From the NCBI GenBank assembly GCA_963796195.1, contig CAWCKS010000002.1:372001-436000 (forward strand): a stretch of 64,000 nt of DNA. The letters are read 5' to 3'. Made by a program: the position numbers and the translations under genes. Every line of letters begins with the position of its first letter. Within the stretch, counting starts at the first letter, position 1. Below, in pieces: positions 57,308-64,000 of this stretch. Under the pieces are notes generated by a model that searched no databases, was not told the DNA's origin, and saw only the letters and a list, made by a program, of their open reading frames with translations. Origin of the DNA: CAWCKS01 sp963796195 (GTDB taxonomy: Bacteria > Pseudomonadota > Alphaproteobacteria > Rhizobiales > Xanthobacteraceae).

Positions 57308-59197
57308 TCAGCGAGCGTCGGCTGCCGTCCCCTTCCGCTCCCGGCGCTTCAGATGCGCGGCGAGCAAGGTCAGGGCCGCCGGCGTCAGACCGTCGAGTCG
57401 CGCCGCTTGGCCGATCGTGCGCGGGCGCGCGCCCGCAAGGCGCTGACGGGCTTCATTGGAAAGGCCGGTGACCGCGGCGTAATCGATCTCGTCGCCGAGC
57501 AGCAAATTTTCGTCGCGGCGGAAGGCTGCGACGTCGGCGGCCTGGCGCTCGAGGTAGACGGCGTACTTGGCGTCGATCTCGAGATGGTTGGCGATGCCGG
57601 GATCGAGCGAGCCAAAAACCTCGGGCCAGACCCGCACCAGGTCGGCAATGCCGATGCCGGGATAGCTCAGCAGCTCGAATGCGGACCGGCGCTGGCCGTC
57701 CTGGTTGAGGGCGATGCCATACCGGCCCGCTTCGGTCGGGGTGATCGTCAAACCCTTGGCTGTTTCACGTGAAACATTGAGCGCGCCCATCTTGGCGCGG
57801 TGGCGCACGGCACGATCTGACCCGACGCAGCCGAGCGCGATGCCTTTATCGGTCAGGCGCTGGTCGGCATTGTCCGCCCGCAAGGTCAGGCGAAATTCCG
57901 CTCGCGAGGTGAACATGCGGTACGGCTCAGAGACGCCGCGGGTCACGAGGTCGTCGATCATCACCCCGAGATAGCCGTCGGTGCGGTCGAAGATGACGGT
58001 GTCCAACCCGCCTGCCCGGCGCGCCGCGTTCAGCCCGGCAACCAGCCCTTGCGCCGCGGCCTCTTCATAGCCCGTGGTGCCGTTGATCTGGCCGGCCAGG
58101 AACAGCCCGCTGACACGGCGAGTTTCCAGCGACGGGTGCAGCTCGCGCGGATCGACGTGGTCGTATTCGATGGCGTAGCCGTGGCGGCTGATCTTTGCCC
58201 TCTCAAGCCCCGGGATGGTGGCGACCAGCGCCTCCTGGACCTCGGCGGGCAGCGAGGTCGAGATGCCGTTCGGATAGACCGTGGGGTCGTCGAGCCCTTC
58301 CGGCTCAAGAAAGATCTGGTGGCCGTTGCGCTCGCCGAAGCGAACAATCTTGTCCTCGATCGACGGACAGTAGCGCGGCCCCCGGCTCTGGATCTGGCCG
58401 GAATACATCGGCGAGCGATGGACGTTGGCGCGGATCACCTCGTGGGTCGCGTCATTGGTCCGGGTGATCCCGCACTGGACCTGCGGCGTCGTGATCGCCT
58501 TGGTTAGCACTGAGAACGGCTCAGGCGGCTCATCGCCGGGCTGCATTTCGACGGCGCCCCAGTCGATCGTGCTACCGTCGATGCGCGGTGGCGTGCCTGT
58601 CTTGAGCCGCGCGAGGGTGAAGCCGATCCGCTCAAACGCCTGCGACAGGCCAAGCGATGGCGCCTCCCCAATGCGGCCGGCAGGCCAGCTCTGTTCGCCG
58701 AGATGGATCAGCCCGCGCAGGAATGTGCCGGTCGTGACGACGACAGCACCGCACTTCAGTTCGCGGCCATCCGCCAGAACAACACCGCCGATCCGGCCGC
58801 CGACCTCGAGCAGGTCGACCGCCTCGCCTTCCAAGATCTCAAGATTTGCGGTCGCGGCCAGCGCCGTCTGCATCGCGGCCGCGTAGAGCTTGCGATCAGC
58901 CTGGGCACGCGGCCCGCGCACGGCCGGACCCTTGCGGCGATTGAGAACGCGAAACTGGATACCCGCGAGATCCGCGACGCGACCCATCAAGCCATCGAGC
59001 GCATCGACCTCGCGGACGAGGTGACCTTTCCCCAATCCACCGATTGCCGGATTGCAGGACATCGCGCCGATGGTCGAAATCTTCTGTGTCAGTAGCGCGG
59101 CGCGCGCGCCCATCCGAGCTGCGGCCGCCGCGGCCTCGCAGCCGGCGTGGCCGCCGCCAATCACAACGACGTCAAAGTTTTTTGCGACTTGGGACAC
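57308..59197 (-). CDS. mnmG: tRNA uridine-34 5-carboxymethylaminomethyl modification enzyme MnmG
   Basis: An intact 629-residue FAD enzyme that works with MnmE at the wobble uridine. FDVVVIGGGHAGCEAAAAAARMG is the FAD motif. IGAMSCNPAIGGLGKGHLVREVDALDG, GRIGEAPSLGLSQAFERIGF and the paired cysteine region (PRYCPSIEDKIVRF) are typical, as is TTGYEEAAAQGLVAGLNAA. A perfect parS site lies in the gene and is read as NVSRETAKG. It precedes rsmG by 98 bases. Confidence 0.97.
   Translation of the reverse strand: MSQVAKNFDVVVIGGGHAGCEAAAAAARMGARAALLTQKISTIGAMSCNPAIGGLGKGHLVREVDALDGLMGRVADLAGIQFRVLNRRKGPAVRGPRAQADRKLYAAAMQTALAATANLEILEGEAVDLLEVGGRIGGVVLADGRELKCGAVVVTTGTFLRGLIHLGEQSWPAGRIGEAPSLGLSQAFERIGFTLARLKTGTPPRIDGSTIDWGAVEMQPGDEPPEPFSVLTKAITTPQVQCGITRTNDATHEVIRANVHRSPMYSGQIQSRGPRYCPSIEDKIVRFGERNGHQIFLEPEGLDDPTVYPNGISTSLPAEVQEALVATIPGLERAKISRHGYAIEYDHVDPRELHPSLETRRVSGLFLAGQINGTTGYEEAAAQGLVAGLNAARRAGGLDTVIFDRTDGYLGVMIDDLVTRGVSEPYRMFTSRAEFRLTLRADNADQRLTDKGIALGCVGSDRAVRHRAKMGALNVSRETAKGLTITPTEAGRYGIALNQDGQRRSAFELLSYPGIGIADLVRVWPEVFGSLDPGIANHLEIDAKYAVYLERQAADVAAFRRDENLLLGDEIDYAAVTGLSNEARQRLAGARPRTIGQAARLDGLTPAALTLLAAHLKRRERKGTAADAR
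57761..57776. promoter_or_regulatory. parS: parS centromere site 2 (inside mnmG, perfect)
   Basis: TGTTTCACGTGAAACA is the exact 16-base palindromic parS consensus. It is inside mnmG and is read as VSRET on the coding strand. Confidence 0.96.
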
Positions 59198-59240
59198 GAC
59201 GTTCTCTTAGTGCGAACTGAGAATACCGTCAAAGGTCGTT

Positions 59241-59256
59241 CGTTTCACGTGAAACA
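59241..59256. promoter_or_regulatory. parS: parS centromere site 3 (mnmE-mnmG gap)
   Basis: CGTTTCACGTGAAACA, with the full 14-base core palindrome, lies in the 91-base gap between the mnmE stop and the mnmG start. It probably overlaps the mnmG upstream region. Confidence 0.94.
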
Positions 59257-59288
59257 GTCTATGGAACCAATAAGTGAACATTAATTCA

Positions 59289-60623
59289 CTATTTTCCTAT
59301 ACAGAAGTCCTTGAATATCTTATCTAAAATGTCCTCGACGTCGACCCGCCCGGTCAACCGGCCGAGCGCCTGGGCGGCGGTCCGCAGCTCTTCAGCGACG
59401 ATTTCCTCGCCTAGCGGAACCGACTGAGCCGCTCGACCTAAGGCATCAGCGGCGTCCTGCAATAGCGCACGGTGCCGCGCGCGCGAAACCAGCGCCGATT
59501 CTCCGGTCCCGAAATATTCGGCGGCGAATATTCCGAGCGCAGTGGTCAACGCGTCGACCCCCTGCCCCGTCTCAGCCGAGATTGCGAAGGTACCACTCGC
59601 CTCGCCCGCCAGCGCACCCTGCCCCACCACCAGATCGATCTTGTTGAACACGCTCCACATATCCGCGCTGAATTCTTCCCGGGGCGTTTCGCGCGGCGCT
59701 GACGCATCGACCAGCCACAACACGAGATCGGCCTGCTCGACCCGATCGCGCGCGCGGCGCACGCCCTCCTGCTCGACCGGATCGTCGCTCTCGCGAATAC
59801 CGGCGGTGTCGATCAGCACCAAGGGGTAGCCGGCGAGATCAAGGTGCACTTCGATCGCGTCGCGCGTCGTACCCGCATGCGGCGAGACGATCGCCGCGTC
59901 ACGATTGGCGAGCCGGTTCAGCAACGTCGACTTTCCAACATTCGGTGGACCCGCTATCGCGACCACGAGCCCTTCGCGCAAGCGTTCACTTCGTGCCGAT
60001 TTGCCAAGGCTTTCTTGAATTTCGTCGCGCAGCCCGGCAGCGACCTTCAGCGCCGTCTGCATCAACTCAGCCGGCACGTCGCCCTCGTCGGAAAAGTCGA
60101 TGCCCGCTTCGCTCAGCGCGCAGGCTTCGATGATTTTTCCGCGCCAGGCCTCAGTGCGCTTGCCGAGAAAACCTTTGAGCTGACGCAGCGCCTGGCGCCG
60201 TTGCATCTCGGTCTCGGCGTCGATCAGATCGGCAAGACCTTCGACCTCCGTGAGATCGAGCTTGCCGTTTTCAAAGCTGCGCCGCGTGAACTCGCCCGCC
60301 TCGGCTGGGCGCAGACCATCGATGCGCGCGAGCGTGTCGAACAGCGCCGCGATGACCGCCTGGCTGCCATGGACGTGAAGCTCCGCGACATCTTCGCCGG
60401 TGGCGCTGGCAGGCCCCGGAAACCACACCACCAGCGCGTCGTCGATCGGCGTGCCGTCGGCGCCGCGCAAAGTCGCCCGCGTCGCGCGCCGGGCCATTGG
60501 CCGACCTGCACCCAAAGCCTCGAGCGCCTGCCCTGCCCGCGGTCCGGACATCCGGACCACCGCGATCGCCGAGCGTGGCCGACCGGACGACAGCGCGAAG
60601 ATTGTGTCGGAAGACAAAACCAT
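59289..60623 (-). CDS. mnmE: tRNA modification GTPase MnmE
   Basis: An intact 444-residue protein. The N-terminal tetrahydrofolate-binding domain (TIFALSSGRPRSAIAVVRMSG, HGSQAVIAALFDTLA) is followed by a helical domain interrupted by a GTPase domain: VAIAGPPNVGKSTLLNRL (G1), AGTTRD (G2), VLIDTAGIRE (G3) and NKID (G4). The C-terminal CIGK holds the conserved cysteine. It works in complex with MnmG, encoded next. Confidence 0.97.
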   Translation of the reverse strand: MVLSSDTIFALSSGRPRSAIAVVRMSGPRAGQALEALGAGRPMARRATRATLRGADGTPIDDALVVWFPGPASATGEDVAELHVHGSQAVIAALFDTLARIDGLRPAEAGEFTRRSFENGKLDLTEVEGLADLIDAETEMQRRQALRQLKGFLGKRTEAWRGKIIEACALSEAGIDFSDEGDVPAELMQTALKVAAGLRDEIQESLGKSARSERLREGLVVAIAGPPNVGKSTLLNRLANRDAAIVSPHAGTTRDAIEVHLDLAGYPLVLIDTAGIRESDDPVEQEGVRRARDRVEQADLVLWLVDASAPRETPREEFSADMWSVFNKIDLVVGQGALAGEASGTFAISAETGQGVDALTTALGIFAAEYFGTGESALVSRARHRALLQDAADALGRAAQSVPLGEEIVAEELRTAAQALGRLTGRVDVEDILDKIFKDFCIGK

Positions 60624-60719
60624 GGCCTATTTGTCACTGGCTTCTTCATGCCGGCAACCAATGGATGGCCTAGGCCATTGACCGAGTTGTTGGCGGGTGG
60701 TGCAAGGAGGACGTCTGGG

Positions 60720-62747
60720 ATGGCAAATATTGCGCCGCAAAATACCCGCGAAAATCGCCTTGCTGCAGAGACGAGCCCCTATCTGCTGCAGCACAAGACC
60801 AATCCGGTGGACTGGTGGCCATGGGGACCCGCGGCGCTGGCCGAGGCCAGGCAGTCGAGCCGACCGATCCTGCTGTCGGTCGGCTATGCTGCCTGCCACT
60901 GGTGCCATGTCATGGCCCACGAGTCCTTCGAGGACCAGGCGACCGCCGAGGTGATGAACGCGCTGTTCGTCAACATCAAGGTCGATCGCGAGGAGCGGCC
61001 GGACATCGACCAGATCTACATGAACTCGCTGCATCTGCTCGGCGAGCAGGGCGGCTGGCCGCTGACGATGTTTTTGACCTCCGACGGAGAGCCGTTCTGG
61101 GGCGGCACCTATTTTCCGAAGGAAGCGAAATTCGGCCGCGCCGCATTTGTCGACGTGCTGCGTGAGGTCTCGCGCATCTACGCGCAGGAGCCGGCGAAGA
61201 TCGCGCAAAATCGCGACGCGCTGTTGCAGCGGCTGTCCGCGCGCGCGGAAGCAGAAGACGCCGTCAATATTGGCTCAAATGAATTGAACAACATTGCGGC
61301 GTCAATCGCGCGTGCGACCGATCCGGTGCACGGCGGCTTGCGCGGTGCGCCAAAGTTTCCGCAATGCGCGATGCTGGAATTCATGTGGCGCGCCGGTGCG
61401 CGGACAAACGATCCGCGATTCTTTGCGGCGAGCGATCTCGCGCTGACGCAAATGAGCCTCGGCGGCATCTACGATCACATCGGCGGCGGCTACGCGCGCT
61501 ACTCGGTCGACGAGCGCTGGCTGGTGCCGCATTTCGAGAAGATGCTTTACGACAACGCGCAGATTCTTGACCTGCTCGCGCTCGATTTTTCACGGACCCA
61601 AAACCCGCTGTGGCGCGAGCGGGCGACCGAGACGGTCGGCTGGCTGACGCGGGAAATGACCTCGGGCGAGGGCGGCTTCGCCTCGTCGCTCGATGCCGAC
61701 TCGGAGGGCGAGGAAGGAAAATTCTACGTCTGGTCGCTCGCCGAGGTCGCTCAGGTGCTGGGGATCGACGACGTCAGCTTTTTTGCTGCGAAATACGACG
61801 TCACGCGCGGCGGAAACTTTGAAGGCCACAATATCCCCAATCGTCTCAATGGCTTGGATGATACCCCCGACGAGGCCGCCCGCCTCGCCATGCTGCGGCA
61901 AAAGCTGCACAACGAGCGCAGCAAACGGATCCGGCCCGGCCTCGACGACAAGATTCTCGCCGACTGGAACGGCCTGATGATCGCGGCGCTGGCCAACGCC
62001 GCGGTGACCTTCGACGAACCCACCTGGCGGCAGGCGGCGGCCCGGGCGTTTGACTTCGTCGCCGGCGCCATGACCCGAGGCGATCGGCTCGGCCATTCCT
62101 GGCGCGACGGTAAACTGCTGTTTCCGGGCCTCGCCTCGGATTTTGCCGCGATGATTCGCGCCGCATTAGCGCTGCATGAGACGACGGGCGCGGCAAAATA
62201 CCTCGCGCAGGCCTTGCGCTGGCAAGCGGCGCTCGATGCACACTACGCCGACCGAGAGCACGGCGGCTATTACCTCACCGCTGACGACGCCGAAGGCCTG
62301 ATCATCCGCCCGCATGCGACGATCGACGACGCCATCCCGAATCACAACGGGCTGATCGCGCAGAACCTGGTGCGGCTCGCGGTGCTTACAGGCGATACGC
62401 AATGGAGTGCAAAGGCCGACGCAATGTTCGATGCGATTCTGCCGCGCGCGAAGGACAATCTGTTCGGACACCTGTCGCTGTTGAGCGCGCTCGACATGCG
62501 CATCAACGCGGCGGAGATCGTCGTGGTCGGGCAGGGCACGTTAGCCGATGCGTTACTCAGCGTTGCGCGGAAACTGCCGCACGCGACGCGGGTCGTGCTG
62601 CATGCGGCGGATGGATCAGCGCTGGCTGGGGATCATCCGGCGCAGGCCAAGCTCGCATCGGTGAGCGGCGCCACAGCGTTCGTCTGCCGCGGCCAGACCT
62701 GCTCGCTGCCGGTGACGACCGCGGAGGAGCTGGTGGGAGCGTTGTAG
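60720..62747 (+). CDS. DUF255 thioredoxin-like / six-hairpin glycosidase-fold protein (YyaL type)
   Basis: A 675-residue protein. The N-terminal DUF255 thioredoxin-like domain (about residues 1-170) contains LQHKTNPVDWWPWG, the motif YAACHWCHVMAHESFED (CHWCH in place of CxxC), and KVDREERPDIDQIYM. An alpha-toroid domain like cellobiose epimerases follows (YARYSVDERWLVPHFEKMLYDNAQ, LADWNGLMIAALANAA). This is the spermatogenesis-associated-20-like family; the function is unknown. AAGGAGG lies ten bases before the ATG at 60720. The TAG stop lies in a family F palindrome. Confidence 0.92.
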   Translation: MANIAPQNTRENRLAAETSPYLLQHKTNPVDWWPWGPAALAEARQSSRPILLSVGYAACHWCHVMAHESFEDQATAEVMNALFVNIKVDREERPDIDQIYMNSLHLLGEQGGWPLTMFLTSDGEPFWGGTYFPKEAKFGRAAFVDVLREVSRIYAQEPAKIAQNRDALLQRLSARAEAEDAVNIGSNELNNIAASIARATDPVHGGLRGAPKFPQCAMLEFMWRAGARTNDPRFFAASDLALTQMSLGGIYDHIGGGYARYSVDERWLVPHFEKMLYDNAQILDLLALDFSRTQNPLWRERATETVGWLTREMTSGEGGFASSLDADSEGEEGKFYVWSLAEVAQVLGIDDVSFFAAKYDVTRGGNFEGHNIPNRLNGLDDTPDEAARLAMLRQKLHNERSKRIRPGLDDKILADWNGLMIAALANAAVTFDEPTWRQAAARAFDFVAGAMTRGDRLGHSWRDGKLLFPGLASDFAAMIRAALALHETTGAAKYLAQALRWQAALDAHYADREHGGYYLTADDAEGLIIRPHATIDDAIPNHNGLIAQNLVRLAVLTGDTQWSAKADAMFDAILPRAKDNLFGHLSLLSALDMRINAAEIVVVGQGTLADALLSVARKLPHATRVVLHAADGSALAGDHPAQAKLASVSGATAFVCRGQTCSLPVTTAEELVGAL

Positions 62748-62896
62748 GGTGGGTTTGGCGCCGTACCCGGCGCAACGATCCAACATGCAAGGCGTCGGCG
62801 CCGTAACCCACCATGAGGGTCAGCCGGTGGGTTACGACGCCGATTCCCGTCGCGAGGAAAGTCCATGCCTTGGACGGCGCCTAACCCACCCTACAA
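62743..62896. repeat. Long palindromic element, family F, supplying both flanking stop codons
   Basis: The outer arms TTGTAGGGTGGGTT and AACCCACCCTACAA are perfect inverted repeats; the middle contains GTAACCCACC and GGTGGGTTAC as a second pair. The TAG in each arm is the stop codon of the flanking gene: DUF255 on the plus strand, GNAT on the minus strand. It probably also ends both transcripts. Confidence 0.85.
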
Positions 62897-63379
62897 CGGC
62901 CGCCACTCCAACATCACATCTGGCTCGCACTCTTCGTTGGCGGAGCCGTCGGTCTGCCGGACTTCGACCAGGCCGCGCTTGCGATAGAAGTCGCGGGCCA
63001 TCGTGTTGCGCTGGAAGGTCCACAGCTTCAGGCCGCCGGGCCGGCGCTGCCTGGCGTGATCGAGGAGCGTTGAGCCGACGCCAACGCGCCAGGCGCTTGG
63101 GTCAACATAGAGCTGCTCGATCCATTCGTCCTGCAAGGCCAGGAAGCCGAGTGCGGCGCCATCGCGTTCCGCCACCCACACTTCGAGCCTGGGCAACACG
63201 ACCTGGGTCATCCACCAGCGCGTCTCTTCAGCAGAATGAACGACGCGCAGCCACGGCATTGCGGTCGCGCGTGCGGCGATGTGGATTTCGGCCAGCACGA
63301 TGGAGTCGGCGCGTGTGGCGCGGCGGAGGGTGAGAGGATGTTGTTCGGGCAATTGGAATTTGCCGCAGCAGCGCCTCAT
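62891..63379 (-). CDS. GNAT-family N-acetyltransferase
   Basis: A 162-residue single-domain acetyltransferase. It has GFLALQDEWIEQLYVDPSAWRVGVGSTLLDHARQR, with the acetyl-CoA pyrophosphate loop RVGVGS (Q/RxxGxG/A), and FQRNTMARDFYRKRGLVEV near the C-terminus. The substrate is unknown. The stop is provided by the adjacent palindromic repeat. Confidence 0.88.
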   Translation of the reverse strand: MRRCCGKFQLPEQHPLTLRRATRADSIVLAEIHIAARATAMPWLRVVHSAEETRWWMTQVVLPRLEVWVAERDGAALGFLALQDEWIEQLYVDPSAWRVGVGSTLLDHARQRRPGGLKLWTFQRNTMARDFYRKRGLVEVRQTDGSANEECEPDVMLEWRPL

Positions 63380-63387
63380 CTGCCGTT

Positions 63388-63472
63388 GTCATGCCCGGCT
63401 TCATGCCGGGCATCTCGCTTGGACGGGCACTGCATCCCTCATCGAGATGGCCGGGACAAGCCCGGCCATGAC
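63388..63472. repeat. Dispersed palindromic element, family B (copy 2)
   Basis: GTCATGCCCGGCTTCATGCC and GGCCGGGACAAGCCCGGCC with outer GTCATG/CATGAC ends, closely matching 5874-5969. It lies between rho and the GNAT gene on the minus strand. Confidence 0.78.
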
Positions 63473-63489
63473 AGTGTGTGTGTTTTGCC

Positions 63490-64000
<511 letters not shown>

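Noticed and set aside
60224..60661. Minus-strand frame overlapping the start of mnmE as a separate gene
   Set aside because: Arg-rich out-of-frame translation of the mnmE N-terminal region.
59844..62747. A 967-codon open frame on the plus strand running through the antisense of mnmE into the DUF255 gene
   Set aside because: The first 292 codons have no family-like sequence and lie opposite mnmE; the AAGGAGG site and conserved start place the true ATG at 60720.

Overview
The window reads as a chromosomal segment of a high-GC alphaproteobacterium, most likely Nitrobacteraceae (Bradyrhizobium/Rhodopseudomonas-like). The basis is gene content and order: rho...mnmE-mnmG-rsmG-parA-parB, two glnK-amtB pairs beside an aminotransferase and ftsK, and a mitofilin-like gene inside the heme gene cluster. 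The dispersed imperfect palindromes also fit Rhizobiales genomes. No database search was possible, so the genus is an inference.

Layout. 1-5.3 kb: a TRAP transporter (dctP cut by the window edge, then dctQ, dctM) and a thiamine-diphosphate enzyme, with an IS481-type remnant between dctP and dctQ. 5.4-8.7 kb: an SPW membrane protein, then copper export (CopA-type ATPase) divergent from a CsoR-type repressor with a perfect operator palindrome between them. 8.8-13.5 kb: tRNA-Thr, hemY-like, mitofilin/Mic60-like, hemD, hemC, all on the minus strand and divergent from tsaD-gpsA. 15.7-24.7 kb: EVE protein, a lysine-methyltransferase-like protein, DUF1761, acetyl-CoA synthetase, L,D-transpeptidase, SNase-like protein, SdhAF4-like protein, rsmB and a heparinase-like protein. 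24.8-35.5 kb: purH, ggt, GST, SDR, tRNA-Gly, prolyl-tRNA deacylase, cnoX-LON-Trm112, UbiH-type hydroxylase, acyl-CoA thioesterase. 35.5-39.5 kb: glnK-amtB-glnK-amtB, ending at a strong intrinsic terminator. 39.7-53.2 kb: dapC-like aminotransferase, ftsK, lolA-like, xth, cNMP-binding protein, response regulator, a second L,D-transpeptidase, PLP homeostasis protein, diguanylate cyclase, leuS and lptE. 53.3-64 kb: holA, parB, parA, rsmG, mnmG, mnmE with three parS sites (an origin-proximal landmark), then a DUF255 protein, a GNAT enzyme and the 3' part of rho.

Two general features stand out. First, thirteen recognisable genes are broken by frameshifts, including parA, xth, acs and glnK. Each of the 20 lesions I located is repaired by removing one base, so they look like uncorrected insertion errors in the sequence rather than gene decay. 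I annotate these genes as full-length CDS and give each lesion. Second, at least six families of inverted-repeat elements sit between genes. Some supply stop codons or abut start codons.

I did not find a convincing previously undescribed multi-gene system. The most interesting specific observations are parS sites read as the peptide VSRET inside both rsmG and mnmG, a palindromic element that provides both stop codons of a convergent gene pair, and the TRAP plus thiamine-diphosphate enzyme module of unknown substrate.
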